DNA of 45,268 nt from Rhodococcus maanshanensis NBRC 100610 (GCF_001894865.1 NZ_BCXA01000054.1:1-45268), one strand, 5' to 3'. Numbered from the stretch's first letter, positions 25,674 through 33,891 are shown. Made by a program: numbers and translations. The notes: generated by a model from the sequence alone, not told the origin.

Positions 25674-26765
25674 TCAGCCCTGCTGGGAGGCCTTCCAGAT
25701 CGGCAGTCCGGCCCCGAGGGCGAACTCCAGGAAGGTGTCGTTCTCGTCGGGGTCGCCGATGGTGACGCGCACCCCGTGCCCCGCGAACGGTCGCGTCACC
25801 ACCTTCGCGGCGATGCCCGCCTCGCCGAACGCCGCCGCCTGCTCGCCGAGCGGGAGCCAGATGAAGTTGCCCGAGGACGGCGGCACGTCGTACCCGCCCG
25901 CGATCAGCGCGTCCCGCACCCGCGTCCGCTCGGCGACCACCCCGTCGGTACGGGCGAGTAGTTCCGCATCGGCGGCGAGCGAGGCGACCGCGGCAGCCTG
26001 GGCCACGCTGGTGACCGCGAAGGGCAGGTGCACCTTGAACAGGGCGGCGATGATCTCCGGGTCGCCGATCGCGTACCCGATCCTAAGGCCGGCAAGGCCG
26101 TAGGCCTTCGAGAAGGTGCGCAGGACAACGACATTCGGTCGACCCTCGGCCAGGGCCACGCCGTCGGGCGCGGCCTCGGCGCCCGCGTCGGGTCGCAGGT
26201 ACTCGAAGTAGGCCTCGTCCAGCGCCACGAGGATGTGCGGGGGGACCGCGTCGAGGAACCGCGCGAGGGCCTCCGCGGCGACCACCGTCCCGGTCGGGTT
26301 GTTCGGGTTGCAGATGAAGATCAGCCGGGTGCGGTCGGTGATGGCCGCGAGCATGGCGTCGAGGTCGTGTTCGTAGTCGGCGGTCAGCGGGACCTCGACG
26401 GGGGTGGCTCCGGCCACCTTGACCACCACGGGATAGGCCTCGAACGAGCGCCACGCGTAGATCACCTCGTCGCCCGGCCCCGAGGTCGCCTGCACCAGCT
26501 CGAGGCAGATGCCGACCGATCCGCAGCCGGTGGTGATCCGGTCCGCGCTCACGCCGAGCTTGGCGGCCAGCGCGTCGCGCACGGCGACCGAGCCGTTGTC
26601 CGGATAACGATTGGCGCCGGCCGCGGCCTCGGCGATCGCCTCCACGACGCTGGGCAGCGGACCGACGGTGGTCTCGTTACTGGCCAGTTTGATCGCGCCG
26701 GGAAAGGTGCGTCCCGGCACGTAGGGGGCGATTCTCGAGAGGTCGGGGCGGGTGCGCACGGTCAT
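25674..26765 (-). CDS. histidinol-phosphate/aromatic aminotransferase (HisC2/Pat type)
   Basis: 363 residues, fold-type I PLP aminotransferase. PLP lysine 220 is in RTFSKAYGLAGLRIGY, NPNNPTG lies at 153-159, the Asp/Tyr pair is in DEAYFEYL (183-190), and SGNFIWL is near the C-terminus. The sequence and the position match Rv3772 (hisC2) and the Pat aromatic aminotransferases, which act on phenylalanine and tyrosine precursors. tyrA at 30248 supplies a related pathway. Distinguishing Pat from HisC needs phylogeny. Confidence 0.88.
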   Translation of the reverse strand: MTVRTRPDLSRIAPYVPGRTFPGAIKLASNETTVGPLPSVVEAIAEAAAGANRYPDNGSVAVRDALAAKLGVSADRITTGCGSVGICLELVQATSGPGDEVIYAWRSFEAYPVVVKVAGATPVEVPLTADYEHDLDAMLAAITDRTRLIFICNPNNPTGTVVAAEALARFLDAVPPHILVALDEAYFEYLRPDAGAEAAPDGVALAEGRPNVVVLRTFSKAYGLAGLRIGYAIGDPEIIAALFKVHLPFAVTSVAQAAAVASLAADAELLARTDGVVAERTRVRDALIAGGYDVPPSSGNFIWLPLGEQAAAFGEAGIAAKVVTRPFAGHGVRVTIGDPDENDTFLEFALGAGLPIWKASQQG

Positions 26766-26879
26766 GAATCGACATTATGCGCCGCATCCGATCGGACGTG
26801 GCGGGCGCGGCGAAAAAGAACCGGTGACCGGCGAAAAGAATCTTGAACGGGTGGGCCGTGAGCGTGCCAAGGTATACGT

Positions 26880-27608
26880 ATGTCGGGAATCTTCACGGAC
26901 AGCGCGGTGCTGCGCGCCCTGGGGGAGCATCCGGACGCGCCTCCCGTTCGCGTCCCCCTGACGGCCGTCGAACCGGACGGACCCGCCCGCGGCGGGATCG
27001 TGGTCCTGCACGAGTCGCGGGAGTTCACCGACGCCCTGCTCGACCTCATGCGCTCGCTCGCGGCCGAGGGCTGGTTGACGGTTGCCCCGCACCTGTTCCA
27101 CCGGGAGCCGCTGCACAGCACCGCTGAGGTGTTCGGGGACAACCTGTTCGCCGACTTCGACGCGGCCTTTGACTGGCTCACCGCGCGCGGGGTGTACCCG
27201 GACTGCGTCGGGGTGCTCGGCTTCGACGACGCGGGCACCGCCGCCCTGCTGGTCGCGACCTCCAGGCCGGTCGGCGCAGCGGTCAGCGTGTCCGCGCGCG
27301 GCATCGTGCACCCGCTCGCGGAGGGTGCCCCGGCTCTGGTGGAGGCGGCCCCGAAACTGCAGGCGCCGTGGCTGGGGCTGTACGGGGAGGACGACCCTGG
27401 CACGCCGCGCGCGGAGGTCGAGCGACTGCGGGACGCGATCGCGCGCGCCGAGGTCGCCACCCTCGTGGTCAGCTACAGCGGTCTCGAGCATCGAGCGGAC
27501 GAACCGCCGGAGTTCCCGGTGGACGGCGATGACAACGATCCGGCCGCGCAGGCGATGATGGACGCGCAGCGCCGGATCTTCGACTGGTTCGATGGCAATC
27601 TGCGTTAG
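26880..27608 (+). CDS. dienelactone hydrolase-like protein with substituted nucleophile
   Basis: 242 residues, alpha/beta-hydrolase of the DLH family: VVLHESREFTDALLD (41-55), YGEDDPGTPRAEVERL and GLEHRAD near the expected Asp and His. The nucleophile elbow, normally G-x-C-x-G-G, reads GFDDAG (114-119), so Cys is replaced by Asp116. It may have lost hydrolase activity or use another mechanism. It is divergent from the aminotransferase gene, with about 110 bp between the starts. Confidence 0.82.
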   Translation: MSGIFTDSAVLRALGEHPDAPPVRVPLTAVEPDGPARGGIVVLHESREFTDALLDLMRSLAAEGWLTVAPHLFHREPLHSTAEVFGDNLFADFDAAFDWLTARGVYPDCVGVLGFDDAGTAALLVATSRPVGAAVSVSARGIVHPLAEGAPALVEAAPKLQAPWLGLYGEDDPGTPRAEVERLRDAIARAEVATLVVSYSGLEHRADEPPEFPVDGDDNDPAAQAMMDAQRRIFDWFDGNLR

Positions 27609-27693
27609 AAATCGCCTATGACCAGCCGTTTTGCCTCTTACGCCGCGCCTGTGTAACCTTTCCATCCGGCGGTTCCGAAAGGACCTGAGCCTA

Positions 27694-27785
27694 GGAAGCG
27701 TGCCAGAGCGGCCGAATGGGACTCACTGCTAATGAGTTGTCCTCCTCAAAGGGGACCGGAGGTTCAAATCCTCTCGCTTCCGCCA
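27694..27785 (+). tRNA. tRNA-Ser(GCU)
   Basis: Acceptor GGAAGCG/CGCTTCC. The anticodon stem-loop is ACTCA-CTGCTAA-TGAGT, with anticodon GCT. It has a long variable arm and the T-arm GGAGGTTCAAATCCTC, and CCA is encoded at 27783-27785. The first bases resemble the tRNA-Ser at 25527. Confidence 0.96.
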
Positions 27786-27820
27786 CGCTGGTGCTCGTAG
27801 GCCAGCACAACTGAAGACAT

Positions 27821-27893
27821 GCGCCCGTAGCTCAACGGATAGAGCACTTGACTACGGATCAAGAGGTTAGGGGTTCGAATCCCTTCGGGCGCA
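27821..27893 (+). tRNA. tRNA-Arg(ACG)
   Basis: Acceptor GCGCCCG/CGGGCGC with discriminator A. The anticodon arm is CTTGA-CTACGGA-TCAAG, anticodon ACG (read as ICG after TadA editing; tadA lies at 31832). The T-arm is GGGGTTCGAATCCC. CCA is not encoded. Confidence 0.96.
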
Positions 27894-27901
27894 CAGTGAG
27901 G

Positions 27902-27935
27902 AGCCCCTCACCGACAGAAATGCCGGTGAGGGGCT
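27902..27935 (+). terminator. terminator after tRNA-Arg
   Basis: AGCCCCTCACCG (27902-27913) pairs with CGGTGAGGGGCT (27924-27935) and is followed by TTCTC. The stem core AGCCCCTCA/TGAGGGGCT is the same as that of the terminator after tRNA-Ser(CGA) at 32461. Confidence 0.85.
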
Positions 27936-27951
27936 TTCTCGTGGGCCAACG

Positions 27952-27972
27952 GTTGAACTCCCATCGGGCGCA
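27952..27972 (+). repeat. decayed partial copy of the tRNA-Arg 3' end
   Basis: This 21-base stretch matches 27873-27893 (T-arm and acceptor of tRNA-Arg) at 17 positions, including the last nine bases TCGGGCGCA unbroken. It lies about 80 bp downstream of the original. Old att-type duplications at tRNA ends look like this, but no integrase is nearby. Confidence 0.45.
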
Positions 27973-28036
27973 ATGGCTTTCGGTCGCATGATCGATCAAG
28001 GCGGCTAGCACGCACGTTCGATTCCCGCTAAGGTGG

Positions 28037-28160
28037 TCGATGCGGGCCGATGGAGCCAGCCAGCTCGAAGGCATGGGCCCGCACCAAACGTGCCGCCCGG
28101 TTCCCCGACCTGGGGCGGCATGCGGGCCCCGTCGATCCATGTGATCGGCGGGGCCTTTCG
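28037..28160 (+). ncRNA. possible structured RNA with terminator
   Basis: Three hairpins occur in series. TGCGGGCC near 28040 pairs with GGCCCGCA near 28080. TGCCGCCC (28091-28098) pairs with GGGCGGCA (28113-28120). GGCCCCGTCGATC (28125-28137) pairs with GATCGGCGGGGCC (28143-28155), with one G-T pair, followed by TTTCG. The last is a good intrinsic terminator with no gene in front of it on either strand. A small RNA is possible; no family is recognised. Confidence 0.35.
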
Positions 28161-28281
28161 CATCGCTGCCCCGCGTGGGGGCGCCCTAACCGCCGTGGTG
28201 CCGCCGCCATCTGTGTGCCGCCTGTGGAGGAGCGTCCGGTCGGGCTGGGGATCAACAGGCCGTGGCCAGCGCGCCGCCCCG

Positions 28282-28414
28282 TTATCCACAGGCCTGTGGA
28301 TGGCATAGTCGCAGGTACAGGCTAATTACATCGATGTAATCCACAGGTTCGTCCACACTGTCCACAGTCCGGTCCTGGGTGTTAACAGGATTTGTCCACA
28401 GCTGTGGACAAATC
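28282..28414. promoter_or_regulatory. cluster of DnaA-box-like sites with palindromes
   Basis: Within 133 bp: TTATCCACA (28282-28290, the classic box), TGTGGATGG (28295-28303), TAATCCACA (28337-28345), TCGTCCACA (28349-28357), CTGTCCACA (28358-28366), TTGTCCACA (28392-28400, the mycobacterial form) and TGTGGACAA (28403-28411). Three perfect palindromes overlap them: 18 bp at 28284-28301, 16 bp at 28325-28340 and 26 bp at 28389-28414. The density is far above chance in GC-rich DNA. It could be a DnaA-titrating or reactivating locus, or DnaA control of the gene at 28492. dnaA and dnaN are not in this window. Confidence 0.7.
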
Positions 28415-28491
28415 GTGGGCACGGTCACGGGGCCGACGACCGCCCGGTTGGGGGACACTGGGGAACCCAGGGCCACGGAAGGAACGCAGCC

Positions 28492-29550
28492 ATGACACTG
28501 GCGTCCGCGCTGACCGGTCGGACCGAGACCGGGCGCGCCCGGCGCAGGCCGATGCTGTTGCGTGACGCGCAGGCCAGCGCCCTGGTGGAGGCGTTCGTCA
28601 TCATCGGGGTGCTGACGATCCTGATCACCCGCGCCTACCTGCACCTCACCGGCTACCCACAGGTCGGCGGTTCCACGCTGCACGTCGCACACGTGCTGTG
28701 GGGCGGGCTGCTGATGGTGGCGGCCCTGGTCGTGACGTTCTCGTTCCTGGGCCTGCGGCCGCGGCTCCTCGCCGTGGTGCTCGGCGGCATCGGATTCGGG
28801 CTCTTCCTCGACGAGGTCGGCAAGTTCGTCACCAAGACCAACGACTACTTCTACCGACCCGCCGTCGCGATCATGTACGTCGTCGTGGTGGTCCTGCTGC
28901 TGCTCAACCGCTGGCTGCACGACTCCCGGCCGCCGAGCGTCGCCGAGGACATCAGCAACGCCGCCGCCATCGCGGTGGACGGACTGATCAGGGGACTGCC
29001 GCCGGAGCGCCGCGCGCTCGCCGAGGCGCAACTGCACCGGGCACAGGCGGCGGGCGCCGACCTGACCGCGGTCGCGGACATCGGTGATCTGCTCGCGCGC
29101 TGCGATCCGCGGGAGCCCGGTCGGTTCGGGGGATTGCGGGCGTGGGGATCGCGGCGGGTCCCGGCCGTGTTGAGCGGTCGCACCGCGGTCGGGGTCGCCG
29201 CCTTCGTCCTGGTGCTCTTCTCGACGTCCGGGCTGATCAACGCGATCGTCACGCTGTCCTCCGATCTCGAGGGCTCGGCCGGGGTCGTCACCACCGTCGG
29301 GCAGCTCGCCGGGACCGCCGTCGCGTGCGTGCTGAGCTGGGTCGGCGTCGCGAGGCTCCGCAACGGCAAGTTGTGGCCGCTGCAGTTCCTGCGGGCCGCG
29401 GCGCTGGTCACGGTGCTGCTGACCCAGGTCTTCGATTTCGTCGCGCAGGAGTTCGGGGCGTTGCTCAACGTGGTGGTCGGGTTGTTCGCGCTGGCGGTGC
29501 TCTCGGCCAGGATCGCGGTGCTCGAGCGCATGGCGGCCGAGGCGGCGTGA
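28492..29550 (+). CDS. polytopic membrane protein of unknown function
   Basis: 352 residues with about eight hydrophobic segments in two blocks: about 25-45, 62-82, 87-105 and 118-138, then a soluble middle of about 80 residues, then about 230-250, 260-285, 300-320 and 328-346. The middle part (PPSVAEDISNAAAIAVDGLIRG...) is helical and charged. GGAAGG lies 9 bases before the ATG. The promoter must lie within or just after the DnaA-box cluster. No family assignment is offered. Confidence 0.75.
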   Translation: MTLASALTGRTETGRARRRPMLLRDAQASALVEAFVIIGVLTILITRAYLHLTGYPQVGGSTLHVAHVLWGGLLMVAALVVTFSFLGLRPRLLAVVLGGIGFGLFLDEVGKFVTKTNDYFYRPAVAIMYVVVVVLLLLNRWLHDSRPPSVAEDISNAAAIAVDGLIRGLPPERRALAEAQLHRAQAAGADLTAVADIGDLLARCDPREPGRFGGLRAWGSRRVPAVLSGRTAVGVAAFVLVLFSTSGLINAIVTLSSDLEGSAGVVTTVGQLAGTAVACVLSWVGVARLRNGKLWPLQFLRAAALVTVLLTQVFDFVAQEFGALLNVVVGLFALAVLSARIAVLERMAAEAA

Positions 29551-29626
29551 GCGCCCGGCGACTCGCGACCCGCGCGGTTCTGCCGCCACTGCTGCCCGAA
29601 GGCCCCACGTCGCTTACCGTAGTCAG

Positions 29627-30226
29627 GTGACCAATCCAGCTCAGGGCGCAGCGGCCACCGATTCGGTCTGGCCTGCGGTCCTCACGTGGCGGGCCCACGC
29701 CGCTCCTCGGATGGAGTCGGTACGAGTGCAGCTCGTCGGTAACCGGATCAAGGCGGCCGGCCGGATCATCGGTGGACAGTGCGCCGAGCACCCCGCGTTC
29801 AGCGCGTCCTACGACCTGGTCACCGACGAGAACGGGGTGACCCGCAGGCTCTCGCTGCGGACCAGCCTTGCGTCGGGTGAGCGGCAGGTCTCGATCAGCC
29901 GGGACTCGCAGGGCAACTGGATGGTCGAGAACGGGACCAACCCCAAGCGATCCACCTTCGGCGGCGCGCTGGACGTCGACGTGGTGCTCAGCCCGTTCTT
30001 CAACACCCTGCCGATCCGGCGGCTGGGCATGCACACCGACTCCGAGGACATCCAGGTCCCGGTCGTGTACGTGTACCTGCCCGACCTGAGCGTGCAGGAG
30101 GCGAGCTTGACCTACAGCAGCGGCGCGGACGGCATCCACGTGCTCTCGCCGGTGTCGAGTTCCTCGGTCACCATCGACCGCGACGGGTTCATCCTCGACT
30201 ACCAGGGCCTGGCCGAGCGGATCTAG
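29627..30226 (+). CDS. putative glycolipid-binding family protein
   Basis: 199 residues, beta-rich, without signal or membrane segments. The sequence (WRAHAAPRMESVRVQL, ASYDLVTDENGVTRRL, DVDVVLSPFFNTLPIRRL, VPVVYVYLPDLSVQ, HVLSPVSSSSVTIDRDGFILDYQGLAERI) matches the putative glycolipid-binding family (formerly DUF1089, similar to the PA1994 fold). The actual ligand is not known. TACCGT at 29615-29620 lies 6 bases before the GTG, indicating a leaderless mRNA. Confidence 0.82.
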   Translation: MTNPAQGAAATDSVWPAVLTWRAHAAPRMESVRVQLVGNRIKAAGRIIGGQCAEHPAFSASYDLVTDENGVTRRLSLRTSLASGERQVSISRDSQGNWMVENGTNPKRSTFGGALDVDVVLSPFFNTLPIRRLGMHTDSEDIQVPVVYVYLPDLSVQEASLTYSSGADGIHVLSPVSSSSVTIDRDGFILDYQGLAERI

Positions 30227-30247
30227 GCGCTCCGCGCCCGTGCGCGG

Positions 30248-31243
30248 TTACCGAGTCCCTGCACTCGCCAGGCGCGCACGGGCGCGCAGCGCCCCTCCGC
30301 GGCGGCCGGCGTCGCGCATCCGCTCCACCCAGCCGTCCTCGCCGACCGCGACGTCGGTGATCTCCCAGCGGTCCAGGTTCTCGTAGCGCAGCCGCGCGGC
30401 GTGCCCCGCCGTCACCAGGGTCTCGGTGCTGCCGCTGTCGGAGAGGGCGTCGCGGGCGTCGGTCAGCAGTTGCAGCGCCTCGTCCAGCGCGACGATCAGC
30501 TCGCCCGAGTTCGCCTCGCACATCGCGCGCACCAGTTCCGGTGCGGTGCCCGCCACCCGGGTGCCGTCGCGGAACGAGCCGGCGGCCAACCCGAGCGCGA
30601 GGTCGCCGCCTGCCGCCGCAACGGTCGCGAGCGCCTCCGCCAGCAGGTGCGGCAGGTGCGAGATGCGGGCGGCCGCCGCGTCGTGCTCGTCGGCGGCGGC
30701 AGGCACCACCACCGAGCCGCAGTCCACGGCCAGCGCGGCCACCTGGCCCCACACCACGGGATCGACGCCGTCGTCGGTGCCGACCACCCACACCGCGTCG
30801 CGGAACAGTGCGACGTCGCCCGCCGCCCAGCCGGACTGCGAGGTCCCCGCCATCGGGTGTCCTCCGACGAACCGCGCGCCGAGGCCGTGCCCGCGCACCG
30901 CGTCGAGGACCGCCCGCTTCACGCTGACCACGTCGGTGAGCGCGCAGTCGGGGGCGTGCGTGGCGACCGCGCCGAGCACGGCGTCGAGGGCAGGGACGGG
31001 CACCGCGACGACGATCAGCGCGCCGGACCGCTGGGCCCGGCGCAGCACCGCCTCGAGGTCGGTGTCGGCGTCGTATCCGTCGGCGCGGGCGTCCTCGACG
31101 GCGCCGGCGGAGCGGTTGTAGCCCCACGCCGTCCGGCCGGCCGCGATCGAGGCCCGGAGCACCGAACCGCCGATCAGTCCGAGCCCGAGAACGCACACCG
31201 GCGGGTCAGTCGCTTCAGCAGACACCCGGATAGGTTGGCACAT
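30248..31243 (-). CDS. tyrA: prephenate dehydrogenase
   Basis: 331 residues. It oxidises and decarboxylates prephenate to 4-hydroxyphenylpyruvate in tyrosine synthesis. The NAD motif is [10 protein letters not shown] near the N-terminus; [17 protein letters not shown] carries the catalytic His, and [11 protein letters not shown] the second conserved His block. ATG 31243 and GTG 31225 are both possible starts. It is divergent from the tadA-associated gene with about 50 bp between the starts. The M. tuberculosis order tyrA-Rv3753c-tadA is similar. Confidence 0.92.
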   Translation of the reverse strand: MCQPIRVSAEATDPPVCVLGLGLIGGSVLRASIAAGRTAWGYNRSAGAVEDARADGYDADTDLEAVLRRAQRSGALIVVAVPVPALDAVLGAVATHAPDCALTDVVSVKRAVLDAVRGHGLGARFVGGHPMAGTSQSGWAAGDVALFRDAVWVVGTDDGVDPVVWGQVAALAVDCGSVVVPAAADEHDAAAARISHLPHLLAEALATVAAAGGDLALGLAAGSFRDGTRVAGTAPELVRAMCEANSGELIVALDEALQLLTDARDALSDSGSTETLVTAGHAARLRYENLDRWEITDVAVGEDGWVERMRDAGRRGGALRARARLASAGTR

Positions 31244-31291
31244 TTGCCTGCGGACTTCATTTACCGGCGCCGGGCGGACTACGGTGACGGC

Positions 31292-31831
31292 ATGGCTGCT
31301 CAGCGCGCGCGTGACAACAGCGCCCCCTCGGACCAGTTCGAGGATCTCGATGGCTTCGGCGTCGCGGTGGTCCTCGACGACGGCAAGTGGAAGTGCACGG
31401 CGCTCACCTCGGCCGCGCTGAACAGTCTCGAGGCCGCGGAGACCGAGCTGCGCGAGATGCGGAGCTCCGGCGCGGTGTTCGGCCTGCTCGACATCGACGA
31501 CGAGTTCTTCGTCATCCTCCGCCCGGCGCCGACGGGCACCAGGCTGCTGCTCTCGGACGCCACCGCGGCGCTCGACTACGACATCGCCTCCGACGTGCTC
31601 GACGCGCTCAACATCGAGACCCCCGACCTCGACCCCGACGAGCTCGACGACGTCGATCCGTGGGAGGAGGGCGACCTCAGCCTGCTGGCGGACCTCGGCC
31701 TGCCGGAACCGGTGCTCGGGGTGATCCTCGCCGAGACCGAGCTGTACCCCGACGAGCAGCTGGGCATGATCGCGCAGCGGCTCGGCTTCGCCACCGAACT
31801 CTCCTCGGTGCTCGACACCCTGCCCCGGTAG
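31292..31831 (+). CDS. tRNA adenosine deaminase-associated protein
   Basis: 179 residues, acidic ([20 protein letters not shown]), soluble. The family is found next to tadA in actinobacteria (Rv3753c type) and is named for that linkage; its biochemical role is unproven. TACGGT at 31280-31285 lies 6 bases before the ATG, so transcription probably begins at the start codon. The stop is followed directly by the tadA ATG, giving a two-gene operon. Confidence 0.88.
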   Translation: MAAQRARDNSAPSDQFEDLDGFGVAVVLDDGKWKCTALTSAALNSLEAAETELREMRSSGAVFGLLDIDDEFFVILRPAPTGTRLLLSDATAALDYDIASDVLDALNIETPDLDPDELDDVDPWEEGDLSLLADLGLPEPVLGVILAETELYPDEQLGMIAQRLGFATELSSVLDTLPR

Positions 31832-32305
31832 ATGTCGCTGCCCAGCGGGGCGAGGGACCGCGACGAGGCGATGATCCGGGCCGCGATCGCCGCCGCCTCC
31901 GCCGCGGACACCGCAGACGTCCCGGTCGGCGCCGTGGTCTTCGATGCGAACGGCGTCGAGCTGGCCAGGGCTGCAAACGCCCGCGAGGCCAACGCCGACC
32001 CGACCGCGCACGCCGAGATCCTGGCGCTGCGCGCGGCCGCCCTCGTGCACGGCGACGGCTGGCGGCTGGAGGGCGCGACCCTGGCCGTGACCCTGGAACC
32101 GTGCACGATGTGCGCGGGGGCGCTGGTGCTGGCCCGGATCGAGAAGGTCGTGTTCGGGGCGTGGGAGCCCAAGACCGGGGCCGTCGGGTCGCTGTGGGAC
32201 GTGGTCCGCGATCGCAGGCTCACCCATCGCCCGCAGGTGCGCGGCGGCGTGCTGGAGGACGAGTGCGCGGCCCTGTTGGAGGGCTTCTTCCGGGAGCAGC
32301 GCTGA
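31832..32305 (+). CDS. tadA: tRNA-specific adenosine deaminase
   Basis: 157 residues. It converts A34 to inosine in tRNA-Arg(ACG), which is encoded at 27821 in this window. The zinc site consists of His60 in HAEI with catalytic Glu62, and PCTMCAGA with Cys91 and Cys94. [20 protein letters not shown] is typical of TadA. It follows its associated protein without a gap. Confidence 0.95.
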   Translation: MSLPSGARDRDEAMIRAAIAAASAADTADVPVGAVVFDANGVELARAANAREANADPTAHAEILALRAAALVHGDGWRLEGATLAVTLEPCTMCAGALVLARIEKVVFGAWEPKTGAVGSLWDVVRDRRLTHRPQVRGGVLEDECAALLEGFFREQR

Positions 32306-32370
32306 TCGCGCGGAGGCCCCGGTCAGCGGCCGATTTAGCGCCAGGCCCCGAGTCGGGTAAAGTCACCGGC

Positions 32371-32461
32371 GGTGGCGTGTCCGAGCGGCCTAAGGAGCAC
32401 GCCTCGAAAGCGTGTGACGGGTAACCCCCGTCCGAGGGTTCAAATCCCTCCGCCACCGCCA
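32371..32461 (+). tRNA. tRNA-Ser(CGA)
   Basis: Acceptor GGTGGCG/CGCCACC. The anticodon arm is CACGC-CTCGAAA-GCGTG, anticodon CGA. It has a long variable arm and the T-loop GTTCAAATC, and CCA is encoded at 32459-32461. Three serine tRNAs fall within 7 kb. Confidence 0.96.
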
Positions 32462-32501
32462 AAAAGCCCCTCATCTGCTCACGCAGGTGAGGGGCTTTTT
32501 T
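32461..32501. terminator. intrinsic terminator after tRNA-Ser(CGA)
   Basis: AAAAAGCCCCTCA (32461-32473) pairs with TGAGGGGCTTTTT (32488-32500). The inner CTGC/GCAG lengthens the stem, and a run of six T follows. The A-tract on the other side makes it usable in both directions. It begins within the encoded CCA. Confidence 0.93.
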
Positions 32502-32524
32502 ATGTCCTCGCCGATCCGGCGTGA

Positions 32525-32564
32525 ACGTGGGCCTCGCCGCTCTCCACATCAGCGAGGCCCACGT
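32525..32564. terminator. hairpin in the tRNA-Ser/tetR gap
   Basis: ACGTGGGCCTCGC (32525-32537) pairs perfectly with GCGAGGCCCACGT (32552-32564), a 13-bp stem with a 14-base loop. It lies 140 bp downstream of the leftward tetR stop, and may end that transcript. Nothing else is recognised in 32565-32704. Confidence 0.5.
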
Positions 32565-32704
32565 GCCGCCCGACTCGGGCTAGGGGCCGGGGCGGCAGGC
32601 AGGGACGGTAGGCGACTCGCCGTCGGGGCCGCCACGATACTCAGCAAACTCTCAGAAAACGCCCCTGCGGCGGGTTCGGCGACGGGTGGCAGATGGCGTC
32701 CCGG

Positions 32705-33289
32705 CTACCGCTCGGCTTCGTCCACGGCGGACGCGATCATCCCGGTCAGCTCGGCGCCGACGCGGTCGAGGGCCCGCACGCTGCGCTGCGCCCTTGCCAC
32801 CAGCAGCGCGCCCTCGATGGCGGTGACGGCGGTGGTCGCCAGGGAGTCGGCGCGGGCGGGCGGCACGCCGCGTCGGGTGAGGGCCGCAGCGATGGCGTCC
32901 TCGCAGGCGGTGAAGGCCTCGCCTGCGATCTCCCGCGCGGCCGCGAAGTCCCCGCTCTCCAGTGCGCCCGCGGCCACCGGGCAGCCCGACTGGAAGTCCG
33001 AGTCCAGCAGCTGCCGACGGAAGACGCCGATGAGCCGCGCCAGGGTCTCGGACGGCCCGCCCCGCGCGAGGCTCGACTCGATCAGCGTCTCCATCAGCGC
33101 GCCCGCAGTGCGGGTGGCCTCCTCGGCCAGCTGGGTCTTACCGCCGGGGAAGTGATGGTAGATCGACCCGCGCGGGGCCTCCGCGCGCTCGATGACATCG
33201 GCGAAGGAGGTGGCGTCGATGCCCCGCTCGCGGAAGAGGGCGATAGCGCTCGTGAGCATCCGGTCGCGGGCGGTTGGGCGTTGTGTCAC
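32705..33289 (-). CDS. TetR family regulator (LmrA/YxaF type)
   Basis: 194 residues. The N-terminal HTH is TSFADVIERAEAPRGSIYHHFPGGKTQL (about 27-54). The C-terminal ligand domain with GCPVAAGALESGDF resembles the LmrA/YxaF group that senses small aromatic compounds and drugs. It is divergent from the SRPBCC gene (110 bp gap). CTATG...CATAG at 33311-33328 in that gap is a weak candidate operator. Confidence 0.9.
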   Translation of the reverse strand: MTQRPTARDRMLTSAIALFRERGIDATSFADVIERAEAPRGSIYHHFPGGKTQLAEEATRTAGALMETLIESSLARGGPSETLARLIGVFRRQLLDSDFQSGCPVAAGALESGDFAAAREIAGEAFTACEDAIAAALTRRGVPPARADSLATTAVTAIEGALLVARAQRSVRALDRVGAELTGMIASAVDEAER

Positions 33290-33399
33290 GTGCTCGTTCT
33301 CCCTTGCTGCCTATGTCGGTCAGCATAGTTCGGTACTGTCGGCCCCCGAGATGTATCGCACGGCCACGGCCGCGGGGCCTCGAACGAAAGCGAGCGACC

Positions 33400-33891
33400 A
33401 TGCACTGGTTCGACCTCGACCCGATCGACGACTCCTACTTCGAGACCGCGGATTTCGTCTACACCTACGGCATGGATCTGCGCGCGGGGGCGGACGAGGT
33501 GTGGCGAGGCCTGACGGGCCTCGAGCCGCTGTCGTGGTGCCGGCTGCTCGGCGTGCACTACACCTCGGCGACCCCGCACAGCGCGGCGACGACAAGGACC
33601 GCCAAGGTGGCGGGCGGCTTCATGCAGCTGCGCGAGCAGTTCTTCGTCTGGGACGAGGAGCAGCGGCGGCACGCGTTCTACGTGAAACAGGCCAACGTCC
33701 CGCTGTTCCGGTCGTTCGCCGAGGACTATCGGGTCGAGCCGACGCCGACCGGTTGCCGCTTCGTCTGGACCTTCGCCTTCGCGCCGCGCCCCGGCTTCGG
33801 GATCCCGGTCCGGCTCGCGCTGCCGGTGAACAAGGCGCTCTTCGCGAGCTTCGTCCGGGACACCCGCAAGCGATTCGGCTCGGTGAACTGA
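33400..33891 (+). CDS. SRPBCC-like small protein
   Basis: 163 residues, soluble, with an alternating beta pattern (HWFDLDPIDDSYFETADFVYTYGMDLRAGADEVWRGL, then GCRFVWTFAFAPRPGF) that suggests the START/polyketide-cyclase-like fold. The family assignment is by appearance only. ATG 33400 is chosen after GAAAGCGAG. It is divergent from the TetR gene, which probably regulates it. Confidence 0.6.
   Translation: MHWFDLDPIDDSYFETADFVYTYGMDLRAGADEVWRGLTGLEPLSWCRLLGVHYTSATPHSAATTRTAKVAGGFMQLREQFFVWDEEQRRHAFYVKQANVPLFRSFAEDYRVEPTPTGCRFVWTFAFAPRPGFGIPVRLALPVNKALFASFVRDTRKRFGSVN

Noticed and set aside
28000-28036. A tRNA-like T-loop (GTTCGATTCC) in the gap after tRNA-Arg
   Set aside because: The flanking bases do not form a T stem, and no acceptor or anticodon arm can be drawn.
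28282-28414. Chromosomal origin oriC
   Set aside because: In actinobacteria oriC lies by dnaA and dnaN, neither of which is here; a DnaA-binding locus away from oriC is the more modest reading.
33311-33328. CTATG/CATAG dyad before the tetR gene as an operator
   Set aside because: The arms are only 5 bp and the centre is not symmetric; too weak to call.
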